From Datura wrightii (lineage: Eukaryota; Streptophyta; Magnoliopsida; Solanales; Solanaceae), in assembly GCA_035772735.1 (NCBI GenBank), contig JASDFA010000019.1, positions 88,348,001-88,412,000 on the forward strand: DNA of 64,000 nucleotides. The letters run 5' to 3'. Of this stretch, positions 35,013 through 45,504 are shown one piece after another. Below the pieces are notes generated by a model, which did no database searches, was not told the origin of the DNA, and saw nothing but the letters and a program-made list of their open reading frames with translations. The position numbers and the translations under genes are program-made. Each line of letters opens with the position of its first letter. Positions within the stretch are counted from its first letter, which is position 1.

Positions 35013-35050
35013 CTTACCCCACACTTAAATCCTTGTTCGTCCTCGAACAA
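35013..35050 (-). other. D polypurine tract with adjoining hairpin
   Basis: PPT is AAGTGTGGGGTAAG on the minus strand (35026-35013), touching the 3' LTR. Just upstream is a perfect hairpin TTGTTCG agga CGAACAA (35050-35033). The same pair occurs in E and F. Confidence 0.8.
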
Positions 35051-36868
35051 CAATCCTACACTTCATGCAATTTACATCCCAACCTCGCTACTTTGGTTTG
35101 ACAATTTAGGCTACAGTCATACCGATTATTCAATACAGCAAATCATCAAGAAAACATGCATGGTCTTATCAATGCAATGACCTTCAATACATCAAGACCT
35201 CCTAGACTTTAAGAATCGACTCTCGATATTGGCAAACTCATGCAAATCAGCTGATCAAGATATCCGACATGAAAATTAATCTTTCATCAAGCATGTGCCC
35301 TCACAACACAAGAGAATCTTCCCCTTTTTGCTCATATGACTCACAAGAATTCAAGCAGGGGCATGTAAACACAATTTTTCTCTCTCTCCCAAAAGAATTC
35401 ACATGCATCATGTCATGACCCATAAGCTTTCCCTTAGTGTATTACTCCACTAATATAAAGAAGTGTGATGTAAGATCATGTAGGACTTTAACTGGTTGTA
35501 ATGGAAGCTACGGAACTAGTAAATATTGGGTTAGCCAATAATAGCCTCTAGCATTCTTAAGCGCCTTTTCAACACATCCCATCAACTCATGGACATTGTT
35601 TCTTTTTTTCATCATCCCATTCTCGATGTTTTTCTTTAGTTTGGCCCATCGTATTAAGCACACTTGACACAACAACAAAGATTACTCATGCACCTTCATT
35701 ATAGTTTATTTATAGCAAGTGCACCTTCAACCTTTTCTTTTCTTCTCTCACACTGCTTTTCTTTTTCTTTTCACCATTCTCACTCTTCGACACTTCGGGA
35801 AAATGATTTTCTCTTCTTAAGTACTTAAGAGTTTTGTATAGACTTTACGACTAATGAAAAGAAGGGATTAAGCTCGGTTTACCCTTTATGACAAAAGAAA
35901 AAAATAATAATAGGCTAAAGGCTCAACGGGCTGACTAGGGTATACAATCAAGGTGGGTACAACAAGGAAAAATAGAAACTCTCGGTCAAAACAAAGAAAT
36001 GCCTACATCCTTTCCTACAATACACATCCTTCATTTCGTTTTGTACACACACCAGGCAAGTTCTAGACACTTCACAATAGCATGGAATAACAACACCTCA
36101 CTTCACACTTTTTGCACATGCTCAATTCAAGATGTATTCACAGACTCTTCAATCAGCTAATTACAAGAATTCAAACATTAAGCCTCAATTACACTGAATC
36201 GAACTCTATGGCCTAGGTATCTCAACATATTTACAAAGTTGCATGCTTTCATACGAATCACCTTTGCATTTTAAATATCATGTACAATACGCAACCAGAA
36301 TTTCGCAACCATACAGTAACTACAGGTTTTGGGATGCAACCCACCAAAGAAAAAAAAACTGAAAAATAATTGAAAAAAATCTACTCCTAACGACTACATT
36401 TCCCTTAAGACGGTCGTCATCCATCCATCATAGGGAACGGTCACTACTATGACTTCGGTTCAATGGGACCATTCTCGGTAAAAGAACCGAAAACAAACGC
36501 CGAGAAACCCAAGAGTAAAAACAAGTCAAAAATATCAATCATTTCGATAGAAAAAATATGTACAAAATATTTTAATTTTTTTTTAAAATATCGATCATTT
36601 AGATAACAAAAATATGTACAGAATCAGCTAGCAACATTCAGCAACACACATCAATTTCACATAAATTTACAAATACAAAACAACAACTTAACAATTCACA
36701 ACTCACAGGGAGCAACAAAATTTCACATGCACGACAACAGATTAGAGCATACATACAAAACAGCACAACCCAGCACCTAACTACTCCCACCCCACACTTA
36801 GCTCGAACACTGTCCCCAGTGTTCACAAAAATTAAAATAGCACAAATTCGGGTGGTGGAACTCCCTGA
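35051..36868 (-). other. D 3'-UTR
   Basis: Non-coding 1.8 kb downstream of ORF2, colinear with E (46949-48716) and, more loosely, F (59807-61690). Conserved blocks on the minus strand include TCTAGAACTTGCCTGGTG (about 36069-36052), CATTACAACC near 35500 and a region rich in TTTTCTTT/AAAGAAAA. I see no gene. Confidence 0.7.
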
Positions 36869-38087
36869 TCAGTCAAAGTATTCCACTTCTTCGTCGAGTG
36901 CTGCTGCTTCATCTCCCATGTCTGAATCGCCCCCGTCGTCTTCATCGGACTCCACATCGGAGTCCTCCCAACGTGTCTCCTCGTCTGTGGGGACATCATC
37001 ATCTGTGGGCTCTACAAATGCTGGCCCCACTCGGCATAGAGCCCTGGCATTTTCGCCGAAGGGGTAGTCTAGCTCGAGCTTCCATAGCTCCTCCTCTGTC
37101 GCCGGCCTCCCGCCTATCCTCAGCTGGAGCATTGCATCCCATACATTTGAGCCATATACTGATCATCACGAGCATGTCGCTCGCCAAGTGTAAGCACTGG
37201 CCCGTGGGTGGTGTCGGGAGCCTTAGTTTTAGTAACATCTAAGGCCCGCCACTCCATCTGCGGGATATAGTCAAGGGCCTCCTCCTCGACATCTAGGCCC
37301 CTGAGGAAGGTGGTGAGTAGTCCACCAAAGCCATACCTGTGCCCCTGATGCAACTGGGCTCTCTTCATGGTGGAGATAATTACCGCCCCCACGTTGATCT
37401 CCAGCCCTTTCATCAGGGCGTAGACTAGGCATACACGATCCCGGGTTACATCTGTCGTATGTACCCCCGAGATGAGGCAGGAACATACAATTTTCATCCA
37501 TATTCTGGCTTCCCTGTTCATCTGTAAATAGGGCAGAGTCTGGTGGTAGCCCCTCTCTTTGTGTCTGCTCCATCTAGCTTTCAATCGAGTCCCACACAAT
37601 GTGCGTCTGATGTCCGCATACGGTGGGGTAATATTCAGCTGTCGAAGTACGTGGGCGTCTGTGTCCCGCGCTCCTATGATGGCATTGAGGTGGTGGGGCT
37701 CTAAAGTGACTATTTGCCTTCTAATTTTGATGGTGTGACTTCTGATAGTCGGGTTCCAATTGGCATAGAACTCCCGAACCAGGTGCAAATTACATTCCTT
37801 GGGCTCTTCAAAGATGAAATTTAGCCCAGCTGCCTCGATTTGGTGGACCATCCTAGGGAACTCCTGTGCCAATGGTTCCCTGCTATATGCTCCTCGGGGA
37901 AATATTTGTTTTCTTTGTGCTTCGCGTACCACTTTTTCCCCTCATCAGTCACCCATCTTGTTCCGTATTGGCGGCATTGGCCGCGTGGAACTGCTGGTGC
38001 TGCTGGGACTGCTGTGCCCAGTCTGATTCGCTTCCTTCCGGCGCCCGAAGTTGATGCGCCTTTCCCTTTCTCTTGCCTGCTTGCCAT
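36869..38087 (-). pseudogene. D ORF2: putative plant transposon protein, two frameshifts
   Basis: Starts at ATG 38087 (MASRQEKGKGASTSGAGRKR), six bases after a strong splice acceptor. Features in order: a basic RKRIRLGT stretch that could be a nuclear signal, YGTRWVTDEGKKWYAKHKE, the family core LVREFYANWNPTIRSHTIK and LNAIIGARDTDAHVLRQLNI, a conserved helical part ALMKGLEINVGAVIISTMKR, and a strongly acidic tail (DDDVPTDEETRWEDSDVESD ... EEVEYFD). About 400 residues in total. One-base deletions near 37890 and near 37126 break the frame; otherwise it is close to E. Whether it is still translated from an internal start is unclear. Confidence 0.8.
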
Positions 38088-39376
38088 TTTACCTGTCAAC
38101 CCAAGTAGACAAGATCAATGTTAAGCTAACGGATATTAACTTCGGCTAAGGTCGGGTTAATATAGGTTACCCCACACTTAGTCCTTAGCTACAATTACAA
38201 CAATACGGCAAGATTATCTTTATTTACACACAATAACCAACTATACAATCATGCTTAGTGCGTTCAAAAAATTCGACGGTATATCTTCTGCGTACTACTC
38301 AGACTTCGTACAGCTAATCACAATCACTACCATCACTAACATTTTACCCATCGCACTTAGCAAGGAAAAACAAAGAAACGAAAACAACAACAAAAATTTA
38401 TCTACACGAACCTATACAACCAACCAAATTCTTACAAATTTCAACATTGCCTTAACCCGAGAATCCGTCGTTCTATTAACATCCTAACAATTAGTATATT
38501 GACTCATCTCCTTCAACATGTACATCCCGGCATGAAACTCACAAGTTCACTACATTTTCAACTTCAAATTAAAAAACAAGCCCTAGAAATGATATTATCA
38601 AGCAAATTCGATTAATTTATGCAATTGACAAGTTCAAGCAATCATAACGACATTCCGAACATTCATCAACAACAATTTAAATTGAATTCATTATTAATTT
38701 CTACTTAGGGCAATTTAGCTCACCTCACATGCTCAATATCGAAGAAAATCGACAAGAAATTGAGGTGGAATCGAAGAACATACCTTGAAGTTGAAGAAAT
38801 TACGCAAATTTGATGATTTTCTTATCCAATGCCGTGTCACGTTGAAGGGGGATGGGTTTTGGGGGGTTTTGGTCGCAGAGTAATTGAAAAATTAGGAAAA
38901 GAAGGGGTTTTTCGGGGTTAAAAGTAGGGAAATCGCGCGGGTCACCCTGCGACCCGGTGTGACCCATCGCGATATACACGGCAACGTGTCACGGAGTGCA
39001 TCACGGTGCACTGCCTCCGTGACACGGAGCCATCGCGAGCCTGTTCTGGAAATTTTTAAAAAATCCAGATTATACCTCAACGTGTCACGGAGGTAACGTG
39101 GATGTCCACCTCCGTGACACGGAGCTATCGCCCCAGCTCACTGTTTTGCCACTTTTTGTTAATTTTCATACCTTGACTTTTCCTTTGCGATTCCGTGCAC
39201 ATTTTCCTCCGTTTGACCTGAAATTCATCTCACTATACAAAATTGGTTAGAATTATAGGTTTCACTCTAAATACAAATAAAACAAAAACTAAAACGAAAA
39301 ATTTTGTAGTAAATCAAGAAAAAGAAAAAGAAAAGAAAAATCTATTACACTTTACAAAAAAGGAAGAAAAATTTTT
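38088..39376 (-). promoter_or_regulatory. D internal promoter-like region with 5'-UTR intron for ORF2
   Basis: In transcription direction: two inverted-repeat motifs (39121-39081 with a perfect 14-bp stem; 39026-38985 with a 12-bp stem and 18-base spacer), a GC-rich CGCGCGGGTCACC stretch, a TTTTAACCCC box near 38917-38924, an exon with another GTGTCACG word near 38832, donor CAAG/GTATGT at 38783, an intron of about 690 bases, acceptor TTGACAG ending at 38093, and ATG at 38087. E has the same arrangement. The inverted repeats match those in the D LTR U3. Confidence 0.6.
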
Positions 39377-39424
39377 CACGGGTTGCCTCCCATGCAGCGC
39401 CTGGTTTACCGTCGCGGCTCGATG
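39377..39424 (-). other. D two-hairpin module
   Basis: Hairpin 2 on the minus strand is CATGGG aggcaa CCCGTG (39394-39377, one U-G wobble). Hairpin 1 is CATCG agccg CGACG (39424-39410, one mismatch). It lies about 100 bp after the pro stop. Confidence 0.7.
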
Positions 39425-39520
39425 TCGTTAAGCTTAGTTGTCCTCTAGGGTGATGGACGATTTCTATCGATCACCATCCTCCCCCCAGTAGTGCTTACAC
39501 CTCTCTGGTGGTTTTCCCAT

Positions 39521-41809
39521 TTACTCCCATGAATCCTTAATCTGCTTATCATCGCCTTGATCAATCACATTGATCACCGAGAGTTCTTCGTGCACCATCG
39601 GGAGCTTGGGTGCCTTGTACACATCGAACACCTCCACCTTGTCATGTGCTCGCACTGTTAGCTGCCCCGCAACTACGTTAATTAGTGCTTTCCCGGTTGC
39701 CAAGAAAGGACGTCCCAAAATAAATGGGACTTCCGCGTCTGGTTCAAAATCCAGCACGACAAAATCTACCGGGAAAATTAGGGAGCCAACTTGCACAAGA
39801 ACGTCCTCCACAATGCCATCAGGTCTGGCTAGGGATCGATCGGCCAATTGCAAGATTACTGTTGTGGGTCTAGGACTCCCTAGACCCAACTTTTTGAATA
39901 CCGATGACGGCATCAAATTTATGCTCGCCCCCAAATCACACAATCCACGAGCTCGGATGCTCTGCCCAATAGTAATCTGGATAGTAAAGCTCCCAGGGTC
40001 TTTGAGCTTTGTGGGCAGTCTATTTTGAATCCGGGAAGTGCACTCCTCCGTTATAGCCACCGTAGCATACTCAGTCAACCGACTTTTGTTTGCCACGATG
40101 TCCTTTATATACTTAGCATATTTTGGCACTCCTTGCAAAACATCAACAAGAGGTAAGTTAATATGTACCTGTTTTAGCACCTCCATGAATTTCTTGAAAC
40201 ACGCCTCCTCCTTGTGTTTCTTTAATAGTTGAGGAAACGGGGGTGGAGGTCTTTCTGATTCAGCTTCCTTAGTCTTCCCCCTTTCAGTACTTTGCTCCCT
40301 CTCAACTTCTGCTGCTCCCGACTGTTGAGGTGGTCTTTCTGTTTCCACCTCTTTAAGGTTCAAACCACTCCTTGTGGTCACTACATTTACCTGCTTGGGA
40401 TTGGGATCCGTGTCGCTCGGCAGTCCTCCTCTAGGCCTTGTGTTTTGGGCACTAGCAAATTGCCCAAATTGATATTCAAGTGCCTTGGTAGCTAACTGGT
40501 TGTTTTTCACTTTGGCTGCCAATTTCACATAGTCAGCCTGCAATTGAGCTTGGTTAGCTATCATGGTCTTGAACATTTCCTCAATGCTGGGTGATGGTGG
40601 TGGAGGAGGTGCATTGTTGTTTCCGAATTGTGCTTGATAATTCGGCTGCCCTCCTTGGTTCCTTTGCACACCCTGACCCGAACTTTGCCCCTGATGGTTG
40701 TTGCTACACCATGAGAAATTAGGGTGATTCCTCCAATTGGAATTGTAGCTATTACCATACTGTTGGTGGTTCCTTTGCGCATTTCCCACAATGTTTACCG
40801 AGTCAGGATTGGCTCCACAACACTCAACTGAGTGCTCACTGCTTCCACAAACTTCACACCACATTTGTTGTACTGCATTAACTGGGGCTTGAGGCTGGTT
40901 CATTGTCATGTTGCCGAAATGGGTGTTAAGTTGATTTTGCAATGCAGCTATCTGTGCAGCGATAGCTGTAAACCCATCCACTTCTAGCACTCCTGCTTCT
41001 TTCCTTGTCCCGCCTCTTGATGAATTAGCATTCCATTCTGGATTGCCCTGCGAAATACGGTTCAACAAGGTATACAGCTCCTCATAAGTTTTTTCCAGCG
41101 CTTGCCCTCTAGCTGCTGAGTCTAGCAATATTTTGGTGTGGGGTTCCAAACCCTCTATAAAAGTGTGCACTAGCACATCATTGGACTGATGAGGAGGAGG
41201 ACAATCCCGCAACATGGACTTGAATCTCTCCCAGGCCTGATATAAATTCTCTCCCTCTCTCTGTTTGAAACTTAGAATTTGACTTCTAAGTCTTGCTGTT
41301 TTACTGGAGGGAAAAAACCGTATCAAGAATTTCCTTGCAAGATCATCCCACGTAGAAATAGAATTCGGTGGCTCAGCTTTAAACCACCTCTTGGCTTCTC
41401 CCAATAGTGAGAATGGGAACAATGTAAGCCGGACATAATCTGATGACACTCCAGTGGGGATGTAAGTGTCACTTATCTCCAAAAAATTTTGCAGATGCTG
41501 CTGTGGATCTTCATGAGGGAGACCGGTAAACTGGCCGCTAGTGTGCAGCAATTGCACCATATTTTGTTTAAGCTCAAACCTCCCTCCTGGCTCAGGTTTG
41601 TGGATGCTAGATGTGACATTATTAGCATGTGGGATTGCCACCTCGTGAACCGACCGAGCTGCTACTTCTTCGGGCACTAACACTGCCCGTACTACTGGTG
41701 GATTCTGTTGTTGCTCCATGATCGTCTGTCTGAGCAACTGCAGCTTTCTTTGTAGAGCTTCTCTCCGTTTACTGTGAAATATCCTCTCTGGCTCTATATA
41801 CGATTCCAC
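39521..41809 (-). CDS. D Gag-protease polyprotein, open over 762 codons
   Basis: Athila-type Gag followed in frame by aspartic protease. Approximate order: N-terminal helix (PERIFHSKRREALQRKLQLL), then from about residue 65 FELKQNMVQLLHTSGQF, the Gag core LFPFSLLGEAKRWFKAEPPN and ARKFLIRFFPSSKTARLRSQ, a zinc knuckle CEVCGSSEHSVECC (C-x2-C-x4-H-x4-C) near residues 320-333, an Asn/Gln-rich stretch, the NVVTTRSGLNL junction and the protease with CDLGASINLMPSS near residue 655 and LGRPFLATGKALINV. It stops at 39521 and has no RT. There is no ATG at the conserved N-terminus: the listed start is a GTG, and an in-frame TGA lies about 11 codons upstream, just beyond LARDKE. Capsid formation, RNA binding and self-cleavage are expected. 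Confidence 0.88.
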   Translation of the reverse strand: MESYIEPERIFHSKRREALQRKLQLLRQTIMEQQQNPPVVRAVLVPEEVAARSVHEVAIPHANNVTSSIHKPEPGGRFELKQNMVQLLHTSGQFTGLPHEDPQQHLQNFLEISDTYIPTGVSSDYVRLTLFPFSLLGEAKRWFKAEPPNSISTWDDLARKFLIRFFPSSKTARLRSQILSFKQREGENLYQAWERFKSMLRDCPPPHQSNDVLVHTFIEGLEPHTKILLDSAARGQALEKTYEELYTLLNRISQGNPEWNANSSRGGTRKEAGVLEVDGFTAIAAQIAALQNQLNTHFGNMTMNQPQAPVNAVQQMWCEVCGSSEHSVECCGANPDSVNIVGNAQRNHQQYGNSYNSNWRNHPNFSWCSNNHQGQSSGQGVQRNQGGQPNYQAQFGNNNAPPPPPSPSIEEMFKTMIANQAQLQADYVKLAAKVKNNQLATKALEYQFGQFASAQNTRPRGGLPSDTDPNPKQVNVVTTRSGLNLKEVETERPPQQSGAAEVEREQSTERGKTKEAESERPPPPFPQLLKKHKEEACFKKFMEVLKQVHINLPLVDVLQGVPKYAKYIKDIVANKSRLTEYATVAITEECTSRIQNRLPTKLKDPGSFTIQITIGQSIRARGLCDLGASINLMPSSVFKKLGLGSPRPTTVILQLADRSLARPDGIVEDVLVQVGSLIFPVDFVVLDFEPDAEVPFILGRPFLATGKALINVVAGQLTVRAHDKVEVFDVYKAPKLPMVHEELSVINVIDQGDDKQIKDSWE

Positions 41810-41940
41810 CAGCTCCTTGTCTCTTGCCAGTGTTCAACAGAAATTAAGTCTGCAAAATACTGGCTAAGACCAAGTTGTCAACACTAAGAAAATAAAAATA
41901 CAGTGAATTAACACTTAAAACAAATTCACCAATTGCCAAG

Positions 41941-41958
41941 TCCCCGGCAACGGCGCCA
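41941..41958 (-). other. D primer-binding site, perfect tRNA-Asp
   Basis: TCCCCGGCAACGGCGCCA on the plus strand equals the tRNA-Asp 3' end. Six bases (AAAACT) separate it from the 5' LTR at 41965. Confidence 0.92.
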
Positions 41959-41964
41959 AAAACT

Positions 41965-43385
41965 TGTTCGGTGTGATTTGTGGGTATATAAAACGACACG
42001 CAAGTGCACGTGGTCGAACAAGTAGTAAGTGGCTTTAGTAAGCCAAGTATCGATCCCACAGAGACTTGGATGAAGTGCAATCTGCTCAAGTGTACTATAT
42101 TTTACTTTTAAAAATGCAGACAACAGTGTAACCAAGAGTTTGATAGTTTGTTTTATAATTTTTATACTAAAGCTAAAACAATTATCTACTTTGAGTCTGA
42201 ACTATGAATGAGAGCATGCTGAGGTTAAACGAACATGTAATGAAATTAATTATCATTATAATTTGGTTAATGTTTTCCTCCGGTTGCTAACCAAGAACAT
42301 CTGCCAAGAGATTAAAACTCTCATATTTAACCTCACTTAAGAATCATGAACCATCCACCTACATTTCTATGATTAAATGCAATTCATGTACTAGCCATAC
42401 AAACCCGGTTCCTAAATTGACTAATACGACTTTTAGGTATATTTCTATCCTGAAAGTAAATCAATTCCTAATTTTCCCAAATCAAGTGAAGATCATATCC
42501 TATTAATTCACAACTTTCCAATTTCTTGCTCTCTCAAGTGAAACCGGACTTTTTAGATATACATTAACGTAGGCCACACATTAATGCAGTAAGAACAAGA
42601 ATTAATAGAACAACCATGGAAGAAAAGATGAAAAACCAAAGAATCAATGATCACATTTCATCATAATTGTTCATAACCTCAGCAAGAAGAGGAATTAGCC
42701 ACTCATTTGTGGATTAAACATCTTTAAATGAGTGTTAATCATACAAGCAATTGAATTAAAGAAGAAAGAAAGAGAGAAAAAAACCCTGATATTTTTGTCC
42801 CTCAACTACCTGTAACCCACGTTCTTGCTCCACCAAGTCAGAATATTGAAAAATGAACCTAAGTGTTCTATTTATACTGCTGGGAATTTTTCTCGGAATA
42901 ACGAGCAATGTGTCACGGAGTGTATCGCGGAGCACTGCCTCCGTGACACGCTACGAACGCGGACCCTCACTGGAACTGGGGGTCCAGGAATTAAAGCTCA
43001 ATGTGGCACGGCGTGCAATGCGGAGCCAAGCCACCGTGCCACTGACCAAACCGGGACCCTCTCTGGAATTTAGGCGAAATTTCCCTCTCCAAGCAGAAGG
43101 CCTCCGCAATGGCAGCGTGACACGGCTCCATCGCGGAGCCCCTTTAATTCATGTTGTCTAATGCCTTGTTCCTTGCCCGCATCCAAGTCCAACCCCGATA
43201 TCCTCCAACATGCATTTTAGCTTCCCGAAATTACATTTTACCTGCAAAACAATGATAATCATGTTGGTTAGTATAAATTCACATTTTATAACCAATTACA
43301 TGAGAATGTATACACATTGATAGATAAACAAGGCTAAAATGGTACTTTTGAGTATCACTTGGGCATATAAATTTGCCCAAGATCA
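41965..43385 (-). repeat. D 5' LTR (right copy)
   Basis: 1421 bp, nearly identical to 33594-35012. U3 inverted repeat at 42909-42920 / 42939-42950 (first base mutated) again has an 18-base spacer. U5 hairpin TGGCTT tagt AAGCCA spans 42030-42045. Followed by target duplication GTTAT. Confidence 0.93.
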
Positions 43386-43390
43386 GTTAT
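43386..43390. repeat. Target duplication of D (right copy)
   Basis: GTTAT, identical to 33589-33593. It confirms both LTR ends of D. Confidence 0.92.
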
Positions 43391-44204
43391 GGATGGCTCT
43401 ACCCAGTTGAGTGTGATAGTTGGGACCACGTAAGCTCAATCGTTTTATGTTAGTTAAATGATGAGTCACCCACTGTCTATATCATTCAGATTTGCATATT
43501 CATTACTCATGATGATTACTTATGCATGCATGTTCAAAAAGCAAGGTTTGACTCATTGTTCAACTTTTGATATAAATGTTCTATTCTGCTTTAAGTCATT
43601 CAAATTAATCATGATGTTCTAAAACTATGCATGGTCATGTAATGATAAGAGTACAATTTCAAAATGAATGCATGTAGCCTTATACTTATGCTTAAAAGCT
43701 TATGATATGTTATGAAATGTTTTAAATGATTTATTTTACTTAAGAGGTTTACTTACCTTGCATACTAAGTACATTCTACGTACTGACCGCATACTTTCTA
43801 TGCTGCATTGTTTCATGATGTAGGACCCGATTCTCAGGTTCAGCCTCGTGCGTAGTCGTTTTTTAGAGTTAACACCTATTTATTTGGTGAGTCCTCATCT
43901 TTCGAGGACTAGACCTTCAGATGTTTTGGATGTCCTTTCAGTTTTAGTATTGTTGAGCTAGTTGGGGGTGCTGTCCCATCAGCTCGTCAAGATTAGAGGC
44001 TTATCAAATTTAGACATGTATTCAGCTTCAGATATTTATTCTGTTGTTATATTAATTTTGACTTTCGCTGAGCTTATAATTATGTTTCCTTCATGTTTAT
44101 TAAATTAGTTAGTTGAATGCTTATGTCATGGGTCGACTTGGGGTCTCTCGGGGTCCCTTGTCCCATTTCTACGATTCGGGCCTCCGTTCTGGTCGTGAAA
44201 AACA
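43391..44204 (+). repeat. G 5' LTR, 3' part
   Basis: Sequence up to an LTR end CGTGAAAAACA followed directly by an initiator-tRNA-Met-type primer site. The last part has GGGTCGACTTGGGGTC and a stretch typical of Tekay/Del LTRs. The upstream part of this LTR lies left of D (33562-33593) and the rest is lost at the stack junction. There is no second LTR in the window. Confidence 0.6.
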
Positions 44205-44215
44205 TAGTATCAGAG
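44205..44215 (+). other. G primer-binding site (tRNA-iMet type)
   Basis: TAGTATCAGAG against consensus TGGTATCAGAG, at the expected place next to the LTR end. It sets G apart from the tRNA-Asp-primed Athila elements. Confidence 0.65.
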
Positions 44216-44403
44216 AAATAGGGATGATGTGTCCTAGAGAGTCTGAAAGCCGCATTAGGTAGAGTCTTTTTCATGGGTGTGAAGTGCGCCACACTTATGA
44301 CAAAAAGGCTACTTTAGGAAATCTTCCCTTCTTTCATGACCTATGTAGTGCGATGAAAAACCTTTCTATACTTCTAATTTGTGCTATTCGCGATTGCAGA
44401 ATC

Positions 44404-45504
44404 GTGGCTCCTCGAAGTATGAATGGAATGAGGAATGGAGGTGGTGACATCCACGAGGATGGAAACGGTCATGAGCATCAGCCAGCCCCACCAGTTCAAG
44501 TGCCTCAGGCACCGGCGCCAGCCGCTCATGCTGAGTTTCAAGCTGCCATTCAGATGCTTGCGTAGGCCATGACCGCTCAAGTCAATCAGCAGGCCGTTGC
44601 ACATGTTCCTCAAAACGATAATGCAGCGGCGGCCAGAGTCCGAGACTTCTTGAGAATGAACTCACCGAAATTTCTTGGGTCCAAGGTAGATGAGGACCCG
44701 CATGATTTCATTAATGAGATTGTCAAGATCACCCAGGTTACGGGGGTGAGTAGTGTTAAGTGTGCAAAGTTGGTCTCCTACTAGTTGAAGGGGGTTGCGC
44801 ATATTTGGTTCCGCTAGTGGAAGGATAGTAGGGTCGCTGGAGCAGGTCCAGTCACATAGGAGGAGTTTCAGGTTACATTCCTCAATCGGTTCTTCCCTCG
44901 AGAGACGAGGGAGTTGAAAGCAGCTGAATTTGTGAATTTGAAGCAAGGAAGGATAACTGTTCAGGAGTACGCCCTTGAGTTCACCCGCCTATCTAAGTAT
45001 GCCCAGGAGTTAGTGGCCGACCAACGGGCGCGGGTGAGCAGATTTGTGCATGGTATAGCAGGATATTTCGACAAGGACTGCAGGAAAAGCTATGCTCCAA
45101 CAGGACATGGACTTCCCTTTTGTTGTGTTGTACGCTCAGTAGATGGTGGCGGCACATTCGAGGGAAAGGAAGGCCCAGAGGGCCAGGACCGAGGACCACA
45201 GGGTCTCTCAGCAGCAGTCCGGTGGTGGGCATCGATAGCAAACCCACCAAAGATCATCAGTCCCAGCATCTTCAGCGCTGAGTGTGCCATCTAGGCCTAG
45301 AAATGATTAGAGAGGGAGAGCGTCAGGCTCGAGGGGTCATAGTAGTAGGCCCGTAACTCTAGTATTCCAGCTTGTCGCAGGTGCGGCTAAGGGCACACAT
45401 GCCAGTGTTTGGTAGGGTCAGGAGCTTGTTTCAGATGTGGGCAGCCTAGAATGGGCTCAGAGATTGTCCTGCTGCAAGACAGGATCTGGTTGGGGGTTGA
45501 GGCC
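44404..45504 (+). pseudogene. G gag: Tekay/Del-type chromovirus Gag, truncated and decayed
   Basis: Begins at a GTG (ancestral ATG) as VAPRSMNGMRNGGG. A Pro/Ala-rich N-terminal part is followed by RVRDFLRMNSPKFLGSKVDE, LKGVAHIWFR, 'TFLNRFFPRETRELKAAEFV', LKQGRITVQEYALEFTRLSK and YAQELVADQRARVSRFVHGI, the retrotransposon Gag domain of Tekay-like chromoviruses. A degraded zinc-knuckle region follows near 45370-45470. Stops at about 44563, 44782, 44815 and 44857, and a frameshift near 45090. It is cut at 45504 by the insertion of E. Confidence 0.75.

Larger units (their letters stand above)
33594..43385 (-). mobile_element. Element D: Athila-type gag-pro + ORF2 element, pol deleted, structurally intact
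   Basis: 9792 bp, minus strand, with two nearly equal LTRs (33594-35012 and 41965-43385) and a perfect 5-bp target duplication GTTAT (33589-33593, 43386-43390). Primer site, PPT, both hairpins and both genes are present, but RT, RNase H and integrase are completely absent. Sequence comparison with E shows one clean deletion that joined the end of pro to the end of integrase near 39500. The LTRs differ at few positions by eye, and gag-pro is open over 762 codons, so D moved recently and needed helper enzymes. Confidence 0.92.

Noticed and set aside
41941..41958. tRNA-Asp gene match
   Set aside because: Only the last 18 bases of the tRNA are present and they sit next to an LTR, so these are primer-binding sites (also at 17938 and 63941).
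43391..44204. Possible solo LTR
   Set aside because: It is followed directly by a tRNA-Met-type primer site and a Tekay-like gag, so it is the 5' LTR of a truncated element.
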